IMG/VR virus record: IMGVR_UViG_3300028025_001227
Location: 1-21,934 of that record
Length of the DNA stretch: 21,934 nucleotides
Reading direction: 5' to 3' (one strand)
Source: a virus
The position numbers and the translations under genes were made by a program. The first letter of the stretch is position 1; each line of letters starts with the position of its first letter. The notes below the pieces were generated by a model. That model saw only the letters and a list, made by a program, of their open reading frames with translations. It searched no databases and was not told the origin of the DNA. Positions 6,055-11,810 of the stretch are shown piece by piece.

Positions 6055-6663
6055 TTACTCCTTAATGCCGTGTGCGGCTTCGTAAAGAGCGCGGATTGCG
6101 TCTTCATATCCACCAAGTCCAACGACAAAGCCAAACACTTCATCTACCTTGGCTTTGAATTGTTCGTATGTCAGCGGCTTGCGTTGTTGTGGTGTGGTGT
6201 AGAACTTTGTTCCTTCTGGGAATGGCAAATCTTGAGTTACAGGACACCACATTCCAAATGATTGGTCGTCAGTTTGTGACTTGTAGCAAAGTTCACCGCG
6301 ATATACCTTTAACGCCACAGGCTCACCCTGCTCTTGCTTGGGTTCGTCAAGTAAGTCTTTCATTTCACGAAACTTTTCAAGCATTAGTTTTGGCTTTTCT
6401 GTTGTGTACAAAGGTTCAATACACTTGCAATACTCAACCAATGATGGGCGAAGATAGCCATCACCCATGTCCAAAGGGTGTTGTGTCGTGTATTCCCATC
6501 TTGGGTTATCTTCACGAACAGGTTTATATCTCCATGCCACAGGCTCACCCTGCTCTTGCTTGGCTAGTGCTATTACAGATTGAATCATTGCAACAAAATC
6601 TTCATGCACTTCATTGCCAGAGTCATACCATTCAAAAGCCAGCTTCATTGCTTCTTTACTCAT
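6055..6663 (-). CDS. Phage protein with two tandem EPVA...YTTP modules
   Basis: This 202-residue protein starts with an N-terminal helix (MSKEAMKLAFEWYDSGN) and then contains two tandem modules. Each begins KQEQGEPVA (about residues 35-43 and again 109-117) and ends in LYTTEKP or FYTTPQQ. The C-terminus is RKPLTYEQFKAKVDEVFGF... EDAIRALYEAAHG. The 'PVAW ... LYT.P ... LT.EQ' module is widespread in phage proteins of unknown role and appears in varying copy numbers. A 28-base DNA repeat marks the module boundary. The ribosome site GAGGAG precedes the ATG. Function unknown; existence secure. Confidence 0.82.
   Translation of the reverse strand: MSKEAMKLAFEWYDSGNEVHEDFVAMIQSVIALAKQEQGEPVAWRYKPVREDNPRWEYTTQHPLDMGDGYLRPSLVEYCKCIEPLYTTEKPKLMLEKFREMKDLLDEPKQEQGEPVALKVYRGELCYKSQTDDQSFGMWCPVTQDLPFPEGTKFYTTPQQRKPLTYEQFKAKVDEVFGFVVGLGGYEDAIRALYEAAHGIKE
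6314..6563 (-). repeat. Pair of identical 28-base direct repeats inside the EPVA-module gene
   Basis: The 28-base sequence at 6314-6341 recurs exactly at 6536-6563, 222 bases (74 codons) apart and in frame. Both copies encode KQEQGEPVA. The identity at third codon positions points to recent duplication, or to upkeep by recombination, of the module boundary; loss or gain of one module by recombination between the repeats would keep the frame. Confidence 0.9.
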
Positions 6664-6857
6664 GCGTTTTGCTCCTCAATGTATCGGTCAGCAACTTTCT
6701 TTTTAAGTTCTGTTTCATCCATGCCAATAATTTCGGCAATCTGACCCACAATGTGGGCCGCATCGCCTCGTGACATATTTTCATAACCAACAAGGCTACG
6801 GATGTAATCGGCGCTGTATGTGTACGGATAGCGTGAATCAGTTACAGATAAGGTCAT
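6660..6857 (-). CDS. Hypothetical protein, 65 aa
   Basis: The start at 6857 (MTLSVTDSRYPYTYSADYIRS) is chosen because it overlaps the previous stop as ATGA and has AGAGG upstream; longer in-frame forms would run back through the two preceding genes. The protein has an N-terminal aromatic segment and a helical body, GDAAHIVGQIAEIIGMDETELKKKVADRYIEEQ, that suggests a small oligomeric helical bundle. I do not recognise a family. It is one of several translationally coupled tiny genes between the replication and nin-like regions. Confidence 0.7.
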   Translation of the reverse strand: MTLSVTDSRYPYTYSADYIRSLVGYENMSRGDAAHIVGQIAEIIGMDETELKKKVADRYIEEQNA

Positions 6858-6970
6858 AGCGGAGCCTCTGGCAGTTGTGCGAATTTCTCTTGTTGATACG
6901 CTTTGATTTGTTTGGCAGTCCAAGGAACTGCGCCTGTTGCTGGTGGGAAAGGCCAATTAGTCAATGTCAT
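6854..6970 (-). CDS. Tiny hypothetical protein, 38 aa
   Basis: The frame runs from ATG at 6970 to a TGA that overlaps the next start. The product (MTLTNWPFPPATGAVPWTAK..., then QIKAYQQEKFAQLPEAPL) is proline- and aromatic-rich at the N-terminus. The ATG lies inside the end of the CxxC gene (14-base overlap), with no clear ribosome site of its own, so it probably depends on translational coupling. It is the only frame explaining 6860-6956 on this strand. No function known. Confidence 0.6.
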   Translation of the reverse strand: MTLTNWPFPPATGAVPWTAKQIKAYQQEKFAQLPEAPL

Positions 6971-7109
6971 AGCAGTCATCCACTTCTTTTTCAACAGGCT
7001 CAACGCCTGACCCGTGGCAATGGCGGCAAGTTGAACCATCCCACATACCCTCGCCAGAACCGCTACACCATGAGCAATCTTCGTAATCGTCATCTTCGTA
7101 TTCGTTCAT
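6957..7109 (-). CDS. Small zinc-finger protein with CxxCxGxG motifs (DnaJ-like)
   Basis: This 50-residue frame encodes MNEYEDDDYEDC followed by CSWCSGSGEG and CRHCHGSG. That is a pair of CxxCxGxG-type motifs like the zinc-binding centre of DnaJ, here as a free-standing mini-protein with acidic ends (EKEVDDCYDID). Such single zinc-finger mini-proteins occur in many phages, and partner or target are unknown. The ATG at 7109 has AGGAG nine to ten bases upstream and overlaps the preceding stop by four bases. It reads in a different frame from a longer but implausible overlapping frame that ends at 6854. Confidence 0.8.
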   Translation of the reverse strand: MNEYEDDDYEDCSWCSGSGEGMWDGSTCRHCHGSGVEPVEKEVDDCYDID

Positions 7110-7390
7110 TTGATGCAACTCCTGATTGAATGTGAAGCACTAATAACGTCAAATGTTGCCCAAACAACAAATAGAACAACAACGCCAACAAAAAACCATG
7201 CTGAAATTACAACTTGCTTTGCTGCTTTGATTTCTTCTTCTTCAACTTTTTCAACGTAACGTTTCCAAATGTCTTGCACTTCAATTGGCGCTGTATAAAC
7301 AAGCCATTCACGCAAATCTTTTTGTAAACGCTCATCGCTATGAGCTTGGATTGCTTCTTGCAAAGCCTTTGTATTGATTTGATTGCTCAT
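7106..7390 (-). CDS. Small single-pass membrane protein, 94 aa
   Basis: The N-terminal 60 residues are helical and charged (DERLQKDLREWLVYTAP, then VEKVEEEEIKAAKQ). They are followed by a clear membrane span of about 20 residues (VVISAWFFVGVVVLFVVWATF) and a short tail. The protein would be anchored in the inner membrane with the large domain probably in the cytoplasm. GAGGTGAAGCC is upstream of ATG 7390, and four-base overlaps join both neighbours. Its place in an early array suggests a host-takeover or exclusion role rather than lysis, but this is only an inference from position. Confidence 0.75.
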   Translation of the reverse strand: MSNQINTKALQEAIQAHSDERLQKDLREWLVYTAPIEVQDIWKRYVEKVEEEEIKAAKQVVISAWFFVGVVVLFVVWATFDVISASHSIRSCIK

Positions 7391-7575
7391 GGCTTCACCT
7401 CTGCGTCAACAATGCGAATCAGAGCGGCAATCATGTCTTTGGCCTGTTCCTTGGTCAGCGTAACGTGGCAACGGGCAGCTTCAACCACCACGTTTATCCA
7501 AACACCGCCATCATGCGCGTCAACATAAATGTGTCTGCGCTTGCGTGTTGTTTCAATTCTTGTATCGAGTTCCAT
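7387..7575 (-). CDS. Hypothetical protein, 62 aa
   Basis: Two in-frame ATG codons exist. The second, at 7575 (MELDTRIETTRKRRHIYVD), has AAAGG about seven bases upstream and is preferred over 7590, which has none. The body reads as a small beta sheet (RHIYVDAHDGGVWINVVVEAARCHVTL) followed by a helix (TKEQAKDMIAALIRIVDAE). This resembles short phage proteins that pair beta strands with a 'T..QA..L..AL' helix. Its stop overlaps the next gene by four bases, and the terminal codons provide that gene's ribosome site. Function unknown. Confidence 0.75.
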   Translation of the reverse strand: MELDTRIETTRKRRHIYVDAHDGGVWINVVVEAARCHVTLTKEQAKDMIAALIRIVDAEVKP

Positions 7576-7586
7576 TTCATAGCCTT

Positions 7587-7760
7587 TCATTTACGTTCAT
7601 TTACTCGTTGCCTTACGGCTTCAACCAACCCAACCCATAAACCTGACGGGTCATCTTCCAAGTCTTGCGCCCGTTTCTTGGCGTAAGCAATCCAGCCCTT
7701 CTGCAAAGCCATCTTTGTCAGATGCTCCACTTGTTGCTCGAATACTTGGTTGAAATCCAT
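7587..7760 (-). CDS. Hypothetical protein, 57 aa, overlapping the preceding gene
   Basis: The frame runs from ATG 7760 to TGA 7587 and encodes MDFNQVFEQQVEHL... with ALQKGWIAYAKKRAQDLEDD and PSGLWVGLVEAVRQRVNE. The pattern 'GW..YA..RA..LE.D.SGLW.G...AV..R' is a recurring phage small-protein type, which supports this frame as truly coding. It overlaps the gene at 7651-7863 by 110 bases in another frame. A weak AGGCGA is seven bases before the ATG. No function is known. Confidence 0.72.
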   Translation of the reverse strand: MDFNQVFEQQVEHLTKMALQKGWIAYAKKRAQDLEDDPSGLWVGLVEAVRQRVNERK

Positions 7761-7863
7761 CTAGGTCGCCTGTCAGTTCAAGTGCTTTGTTGATTGTGTC
7801 TAGATTATAAGACATTCCATCGCGTGTTTTGTCAAGAATTTGGATTGCCTGCAAATAATTCAT
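7651..7863 (-). CDS. Hypothetical protein, 70 aa (C-terminal half overlaps next gene)
   Basis: The first 37 residues (MNYLQAIQILDKTRDGMSY, then NLDTINKALELTGDLDGF) look like a typical short phage helical protein and are the only explanation for 7761-7863. The rest (SIRATSGASDKDGFAEGLD... GARLGR) is read in a different frame over the 57-residue gene and is less convincing. Its ATG overlaps the replication gene's stop (ATGA) and lacks a ribosome site, so it is probably coupled. Alternatives are a true 110-base overlapping pair, or a once shorter gene that lost its stop. Confidence 0.6.
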   Translation of the reverse strand: MNYLQAIQILDKTRDGMSYNLDTINKALELTGDLDGFQPSIRATSGASDKDGFAEGLDCLRQETGARLGR

Positions 7864-8684
7864 AGTGTGTTGTTTTTCAGCAAGTCAGCGATTCGCGCCT
7901 GAATCTCTGCGTTTGGCTTAACAGCACGTTTGCTGTCTTCCTCAATCTTTCGCAACGCAGCGTCTTGGTTTGGCGGTGGTGGCGTAGTGATGTGGGCTAC
8001 ATCGTATTTGTTCGCAAAAGTCTGGCGCTCGTTAATTTCAAAAACATCCTGCCAGTTGCTTGTAATTGACTTCTCAAGAACAGCCTGAATGTTTTGACCA
8101 TTTGCACGAAAACGGTCAAGTTTTTTAATCAACAGGTCAACAGCATGGTCAGTTGGTACGCGCTTCATTTTCTTTCGCATAGCCAAAAACGCTTGCCAAG
8201 TTTCCAATGGCATCCAATCTGGCAAAACAAGAGCGTCAGCGACCTTTTCTTTTTTAGATGTAGATGAAGAAGAAGATGTAGATGAAGGGGTTGGTTTTTG
8301 CTTATCCTCAAGGTTAACCTTACCCTTATCCATCAAGGCAGGGTTTCCACCCTTAGAACCACCCGCAGCCCTTATCTGGCGTAGGTTTTCATCACGAATC
8401 ATGCGTTTTGAGTAAATCACACCTTCGTCAGTTGTTTCATACACACCAGCCTGTGAAAGCTCCAAAAGCCAATCAGCAACAACCTCTGCATTATCCCCAA
8501 CCATACGGGCAAGGTTCGAAGGAAGGATAACCTTATCTCCAACCTTTAAGTGTCCGTAAGGTGAACCTTCGTGCATGAAACAAATCATGTCCATCCACAA
8601 ACCACGCGCACCTGTTGAACAAGAGCGCAAAGCAGTGTCACGCAACCAATCGCTTGGGTAAAACTGAAATGATGGGCGTTTCAT
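7860..8684 (-). CDS. Replication initiator-like protein
   Basis: The ATG at 8684 is chosen over one nine bases earlier because GAAGGA is correctly spaced only for it, and it overlaps the preceding stop as ATGA. The 274-residue protein begins KRPSFQFYPSDWLRD, a DUF1376-like winged-helix start found in phage replication proteins, with GVIYSKRMIRDENL at the end of that domain. A serine-rich linker (PTPSSTSSSSSTSKKEK) follows. The C-terminal domain LPDWMPLETWQAFLAMRKK... (SITSNWQDVF later) is common in phage initiators. By family and position it should bind the origin and recruit the host helicase, like lambda O; no helicase or loader gene is visible nearby. Confidence 0.78.
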   Translation of the reverse strand: MKRPSFQFYPSDWLRDTALRSCSTGARGLWMDMICFMHEGSPYGHLKVGDKVILPSNLARMVGDNAEVVADWLLELSQAGVYETTDEGVIYSKRMIRDENLRQIRAAGGSKGGNPALMDKGKVNLEDKQKPTPSSTSSSSSTSKKEKVADALVLPDWMPLETWQAFLAMRKKMKRVPTDHAVDLLIKKLDRFRANGQNIQAVLEKSITSNWQDVFEINERQTFANKYDVAHITTPPPPNQDAALRKIEEDSKRAVKPNAEIQARIADLLKNNTL

Positions 8685-9172
8685 ATCAAGCATCCTTCGT
8701 GAATTTTTCTTTTTGCTTCAAGGTAGGCTTGATGTGCTTCTTCTACCGTATTAAACAATCCAAGATGTTTTACTTTTCTGTTAAACGAAATCTGAGCGCA
8801 AAATTTTCCAAATTTCATGCTTACGCCAAGAACTCCAAGAGCATTTGTTTTTCTGGCTTGCCTAATGTTTTGATTGTTTTTTTGACTATTTACAAGTCTC
8901 AAATTTTCAATCTTGTTGTTATCACGATTCCCATCAATGTGGTCAACATCAAGGTCATTCAATGAACCGTTATGAAATACCCATATCAATCTATGAACAT
9001 AAAATTTTTCCATGTCCACTCTTGATACCCTGTATCCGTAAAAGTTAACAAATCCAATTGGCTCGCCTTTTTTAGATTTGCCACGTTGTTTTTTGTTTAA
9101 CAAAAATCCATCTTTGTAATCAAAGAGTTGTTTTAACCTGTCTTGAGTAGGTAATTCTCGTCTGTACTTCAT
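8681..9172 (-). CDS. HNH homing endonuclease with AP2 DNA-binding domain
   Basis: The HNH_3-type nuclease core is at about residues 58-100: YVHRLIWVFHNG, then VDHIDGNRDNNKIENLRLV with the catalytic-type His and Asn residues. An AP2-like DNA-binding domain follows (GVLGVSMKFGKFCAQISF, then HLGLFNTVEEAHQAYLEAKR). The start at ATG 9172 follows GGGGAGCAAA. Free-standing HNH-AP2 proteins are mobile homing endonucleases of phages. The gene is A/T-rich compared with its neighbours and is wedged between the MazG-like and replication genes, with its own structured leader (9172-9288). It may also act on that adjacent element. Confidence 0.9.
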   Translation of the reverse strand: MKYRRELPTQDRLKQLFDYKDGFLLNKKQRGKSKKGEPIGFVNFYGYRVSRVDMEKFYVHRLIWVFHNGSLNDLDVDHIDGNRDNNKIENLRLVNSQKNNQNIRQARKTNALGVLGVSMKFGKFCAQISFNRKVKHLGLFNTVEEAHQAYLEAKRKIHEGCLI

Positions 9173-9288
9173 TTTGCTCCCCAGCAAAAAAGCCCACAGG
9201 GACAGTCTCGGCTTGCGCCGTGGGGAGACACCGCTAGTACGATGCAGACTGCCCTTGTGGGCTTACTAGATTATCGCTCCCCAGCGAT
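9172..9288 (-). ncRNA. Structured leader/terminator-like RNA element before the HNH gene
   Basis: Read on the minus strand, this gap folds extensively. Arms 9264-9246 and 9208-9190 form a 19-base-pair stem with one mismatch and one G-U, ending in a run of six T, like an intrinsic terminator. The inside holds a CGGC-GCAA-GCCG hairpin with a GNRA loop. CTAGTA (9269-9264) and TACTAG (9239-9234) can pair instead, in competition with the long stem. Two small hairpins with identical GCTGGGGAGC cores lie at both ends (9288-9273 and 9189-9172), the second overlapping the ribosome site of the HNH gene. CTCCCC at 9227-9222 can pair with either GGGGAG. Function as terminator, switch or independent RNA is an inference. 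Confidence 0.6.
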
Positions 9289-9304
9289 TTAAAAATTTAG
9301 TGTA

Positions 9305-9610
9305 TCACACTTCTTTAATGAACAAGCCGTCAGCGTTCAGATAACCCTTGCGGTCTTTTATTTCGTTGTAAGCGCCTTGAAAGCACGTTACCAAGTCCAA
9401 GTCAGCAATAGCACAGCCCATGATTAGCGTCACCAAAATGTCGCCATAGGCATCAGCCATAGCAGCGCGGTCGTTGTTGCGGATAGCGTCAATTAGTTCG
9501 TCAAGTTCTTCTTGCGTCTTGATTGCTTGGGCAGCGGGTGTACTGTTTTGCACAATGCCACGGGCTTCACCCCATTGCACAACCTTCATTTCAATTTCTG
9601 AATAGCTCAC
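9305..9610 (-). CDS. MazG-like nucleotide pyrophosphohydrolase
   Basis: The start is a GTG at 9610 with GGAGCTCAA upstream and a GTGA overlap with the HTH gene. The 101-residue all-helical protein carries the MazG metal-binding motifs QEELDELIDAI (E35, E38) and MADAYGDILVTL (D53, D57). Members hydrolyse (d)NTPs to monophosphates and PPi. Phage versions are proposed to clean the nucleotide pool or to lower (p)ppGpp and keep the host in a growth-like state. It is the second gene of the early minus operon, fitting an early metabolic takeover function. Confidence 0.85.
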   Translation of the reverse strand: MSYSEIEMKVVQWGEARGIVQNSTPAAQAIKTQEELDELIDAIRNNDRAAMADAYGDILVTLIMGCAIADLDLVTCFQGAYNEIKDRKGYLNADGLFIKEV

Positions 9611-9774
9611 TTGAGCTCCTTAAAAAGTTTTGGATGTAGCGCCTGAAGCTGCCAGACGCGAGACTGTGGGATGCCATCACGCTTCCACAGCCACACAGCC
9701 CCACGGCTAACGCCAAGAAGCCTTGCAAGCTCACTCTGTGAGCCTACCTTGTTGATAATTGTTTGAATGTCCAT
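9607..9774 (-). CDS. Cro-like helix-turn-helix repressor
   Basis: The ATG at 9774 (MDIQTIINKVGSQSEL) gives a 55-residue protein almost entirely made of a Cro/YdaS-type HTH: SQSELARLLGVSRGAVWLWKRD forms the two DNA-reading helices, followed by GIPQSRVWQLQALHP. YdaS/Cro proteins are short DNA binders that act at the early control region. It faces the divergent recombination operon across the 9775-9909 region and heads the minus operon, as cro does in lambda. No ribosome site precedes the ATG, and the likely -10 is only nine bases away, so the message may be leaderless. No CI-type partner is visible. Confidence 0.82.
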   Translation of the reverse strand: MDIQTIINKVGSQSELARLLGVSRGAVWLWKRDGIPQSRVWQLQALHPKLFKELK

Positions 9775-9782
9775 GATTGAAG

Positions 9783-9809
9783 TGTATAGATAAATTGACA
9801 AGAAAACAA
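9783..9809 (-). promoter_or_regulatory. Probable promoter of the Cro-like/early minus operon
   Basis: On the minus strand a -10 TATACA (9788-9783, five of six) has TTGTTT (9809-9804) upstream with a rather short 15-base spacer. Transcription would start within about five bases of the ATG at 9774 or on it. The element overlaps a perfect TTGACA read on the plus strand (9795-9800), so the two directions probably compete. Confidence 0.45.
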
Positions 9810-9816
9810 CAGATTG

Positions 9817-9828
9817 AAAAATATTTTT
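9817..9828. promoter_or_regulatory. A/T palindrome, possible operator
   Basis: AAAAATATTTTT is a perfect 12-base palindrome midway between the divergent genes, flanked by partly symmetric CAAC/GTTG (9807-9810 region and about 9835-9838). A dimeric Cro-like protein could bind here. No repeated operator set is visible, so this is weak. Confidence 0.25.
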
Positions 9829-9836
9829 GTGATTGT

Positions 9837-9865
9837 TGGTTTTTTGCTGTCTAGTTTGCTATATT
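9837..9865 (+). promoter_or_regulatory. Probable promoter of the plus-strand recombination operon
   Basis: TTGGTT (9837-9842), a 17-base spacer and TATATT (9860-9865, five of six) form a plausible sigma70 promoter, with transcription from about 9872 and a leader of some 38 bases before ATG 9910. A second candidate begins with a perfect TTGACA at 9795-9800 but has only a poor -10 near 9820. Confidence 0.5.
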
Positions 9866-9909
9866 ACACACATCCCGCAGCGCAACGCAAACGGTACTTA
9901 GGAAACAAA

Positions 9910-10110
9910 ATGAAACTTAACGACACCACCCGCACTTACCCCCGCACTATGCAAGAAGCCTACCCAAACACTTATGACGCTATTGAAGCCCGTCAGCGTT
10001 GGGAATGGTTAGAAGGCCACCAATCAGACGCAGCAGCACAAGCTGAATTCTGGGTTTATATTGCCTGCGCTTTTGCCGCTGGATTCGTAGTCTCTCAACT
10101 TTGGGGTTAA
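9910..10110 (+). CDS. Small C-terminally anchored membrane protein, 66 aa
   Basis: The ATG at 9910 is preceded by TTAGGAAACAAA. The protein starts MKLNDTTRTYPRTMQEAYPN, where 'YPRTMQEAFP' is a phrase seen at the start of many small phage proteins. It continues with a charged helix (DAIEARQRWEWLEGHQ) and ends in a membrane span (FWVYIACAFAAGFVVSQLWG). It is the first gene of the recombination operon. Longer in-frame versions would start at a TTG inside the promoter and are rejected. Function unknown. Confidence 0.78.
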   Translation: MKLNDTTRTYPRTMQEAYPNTYDAIEARQRWEWLEGHQSDAAAQAEFWVYIACAFAAGFVVSQLWG

Positions 10111-10112
10111 AC

Positions 10113-10643
10113 ATGAAAAACATCGCATCAGCTTTGGTCAAAGCACAAAAAGCCTTTGGCCCTGCACTCAAGACTTCTACCAATCCACACTTTCGCTCAA
10201 AGTATGCTGACCTTTCAGCTTGCGTTGAAGCTGTGATTGACGCGCTTAACAACAACGGTATTTTCTTGCTTCAAAAGAATTACGACTGCGCCGATGGCAT
10301 CATGTGCGAAACAGTCTTTGTTCACGAATCAGGCGAGATGCTTGAATGTGGCATTGTTCACTTTCCTGCGGTCAAGAAAGACCCACAGGGTTACGCTTCT
10401 GCGCTGACATACGCCAGACGATACAGCTTGATGGCGGCTTGCGGCATTGCTCCAGAAGATGATGATGGCAACAAAGCCTCACGCCCTGTTAAAGAAGAAA
10501 AACCAACGCTAGACGCTAAACGCTTGCAAGGTGCAATTGACAAGATTCTTGCAGGCCAGTACACCACCGAGAAGCTGCGCGATACGTTCACACTTACGCC
10601 AGCACAAGATAAACAAGTTATTGAGGCACTTGCAAATGCTTAA
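10113..10643 (+). CDS. erf: Erf-type single-strand annealing protein
   Basis: The 176-residue product of ATG 10113 has the classical Erf core: ALKTSTNPHFRSKYADLSAC near residues 19-38, a beta-rich middle (CETVFVHESGEMLECG), and PQGYASALTYARRYSLMAAC, the most conserved Erf segment. GIAPEDDDGN and a lysine-rich linker follow, and a small C-terminal helical domain (KLRDTFTLTPAQDKQVIEAL). Erf forms rings that anneal complementary ssDNA, circularising P22 DNA and driving recombination. It is paired with the exonuclease directly downstream, whose start overlaps it by eight bases, giving a Red-like pair. Confidence 0.92.
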   Translation: MKNIASALVKAQKAFGPALKTSTNPHFRSKYADLSACVEAVIDALNNNGIFLLQKNYDCADGIMCETVFVHESGEMLECGIVHFPAVKKDPQGYASALTYARRYSLMAACGIAPEDDDGNKASRPVKEEKPTLDAKRLQGAIDKILAGQYTTEKLRDTFTLTPAQDKQVIEALANA

Positions 10644-11262
10644 AATTCGCGCCAGCTCACTAGCTGAGATAATGACAGACCCAAAAGGCAAGGATGAAAC
10701 CTTGTCGGTTGGAGCCAAGACAGCCATTATTAAGCAAGCAAAAGAGTTTGTTTACGGCTATGACGAACACTTCTCAAGCAAGTACACCGAAAAGGGTTTG
10801 CTTGTTGAAGACCGTTCTATTGAGTTGCTTAACTCTGTGCTGTTCACGGACTTTAAAAAGAACACAGAGCGCAAAACAAACGAATGGCTAACTGGCGAAG
10901 CAGACATTGTTGCTGACCGCGTAATTGACATTAAGTCGCCTTGGTCTTTGTCTACGTTCCCATGCCTAGCATCAGAAGGTGAAAATAAGACTTATGAATG
11001 GCAGCTTCGTGGCTACATGATGCTTTGGGACTTGGATGAAGCACAGATTGCATATTGCCTTGTAAACACGCCTGACCACTTGGTTGGGTTTGAAAACAAG
11101 GCATTGCATCAAGTTGAGCATATTGCGCCAGAGCTTCGGGTTACGTTGCTCAACTACAAACGCGACAAAACACTTGAAGACAAAATAAAATTCAAGGTTG
11201 ACGAAGCGCGTAAGTTTTACGATTTGGTCGTAAAGCAAATTTCAGATGAACATTCTAAATAA
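10636..11262 (+). CDS. YqaJ/lambda-exonuclease-type recombination nuclease
   Basis: The start ATG 10636 lies within the end of erf. The 208-residue protein has the exonuclease motifs in order: SSKYTEKGLLVEDRSIELL (G54, E58), LTGEADIV (residues 86-92, with acidic D90), VIDIKSPW (D98, K100) and EWQLRGYM (Q123). These are the D-(D/E)xK plus Gln arrangement of phage 5'-3' exonucleases, which resect DNA ends to give ssDNA for Erf. Length and motif spacing fit the family. The operon order Erf-exonuclease-SSB is typical for phage recombination modules. Confidence 0.87.
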   Translation: MLKIRASSLAEIMTDPKGKDETLSVGAKTAIIKQAKEFVYGYDEHFSSKYTEKGLLVEDRSIELLNSVLFTDFKKNTERKTNEWLTGEADIVADRVIDIKSPWSLSTFPCLASEGENKTYEWQLRGYMMLWDLDEAQIAYCLVNTPDHLVGFENKALHQVEHIAPELRVTLLNYKRDKTLEDKIKFKVDEARKFYDLVVKQISDEHSK

Positions 11263-11273
11263 GGAAAGAAATA

Positions 11274-11540
11274 ATGAAATTTCCTAAACATGAAGCTGGC
11301 TTGTCACTTGAACACAACGAGCATAAAAACTATTACATAAGCGTTGAACAACACATTACTGATCTTGATTTGCAAGATGCGTTTTTATCTAAAGAAGAAA
11401 TGCAAGAAGCAATTGACACAGATAGCTTATGGGTTTTGCATTGGTATCCTCATACACCCGTTGGATTTTGCAGAATTGCAGCACCAACACTAGAAAAAAT
11501 TTTTAACCACCTGAAAGAAAAACATGGCAACAATTTATGA
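11274..11540 (+). CDS. Hypothetical acidic protein, 88 aa
   Basis: AAGGAAAGAAATA precedes ATG 11274, eleven bases after the exonuclease stop. The protein begins MKFPKHEAGLSLEHNEHKNYY, contains an acidic middle (DLQDAFLSKEEMQEAIDTDSLW) and an aromatic strand region (WVLHWYPHTPVGFCRIAAP) ending in a basic helix. It overlaps the SSB-like gene by 17 bases. Placement between exonuclease and SSB suggests a recombination or replication accessory role; I do not recognise the family. Confidence 0.78.
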   Translation: MKFPKHEAGLSLEHNEHKNYYISVEQHITDLDLQDAFLSKEEMQEAIDTDSLWVLHWYPHTPVGFCRIAAPTLEKIFNHLKEKHGNNL

Positions 11541-11781
11541 AGTAACTGTCCGAGCTGGCACATACCAAAAAGACGGTCAAGAAAAGGTGCGTTATCAGCG
11601 CATTGGCAGCGTCATTGAAACCAAAAAAGGACCAATGCTAAAGTTAGACCAAATGCCATTGGTTGAAGGCGGTTGGGAAGGTTGGGCATACCTTTTTGAG
11701 CCAAAAGAAGGCGAACAGAAGTTTGCGCCAAAGAAGCAATCAAACGATGGCTTATCAGACGATTCAGACATTAATTTCTGA
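11524..11781 (+). CDS. Small ssDNA-binding-like protein
   Basis: This 85-residue protein starts MATIYEVTVRAGTYQKDGQ and continues KVRYQRIGSVIETKKGPMLKL, a run of strands found in a family of short phage OB-like single-stranded DNA binding proteins encoded with Erf or RecT. After a short body (GWEGWAYLFEPKEGEQ) it ends in an acidic tail DDSDINF, resembling the DDDIPF tip by which SSB recruits partner proteins. It would coat ssDNA exposed by the exonuclease and hand it to Erf. Assignment rests on pattern and context, not on a full OB-fold alignment. Confidence 0.72.
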   Translation: MATIYEVTVRAGTYQKDGQEKVRYQRIGSVIETKKGPMLKLDQMPLVEGGWEGWAYLFEPKEGEQKFAPKKQSNDGLSDDSDINF

Positions 11782-11810
11782 TATACAATAATTTTTAGCT
11801 AACTCGACGG

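Noticed and set aside
6168-6773. Long plus-strand open frame (201 codons) opposite the EPVA-module gene
   Set aside because: It lies antisense to a well-supported gene with good ribosome site and coupling; its product is Cys/Leu-rich and repeats the mirror of the modules.
6854-7093. 79-codon frame overlapping the CxxC mini-protein
   Set aside because: Only its last 38 codons, from ATG 6970, are credible; the upstream part covers the DnaJ-like zinc protein in a different frame.
9190-9264. tRNA or plus-strand terminator
   Set aside because: The long stem lacks tRNA arms, and the T run follows the stem only on the minus strand.
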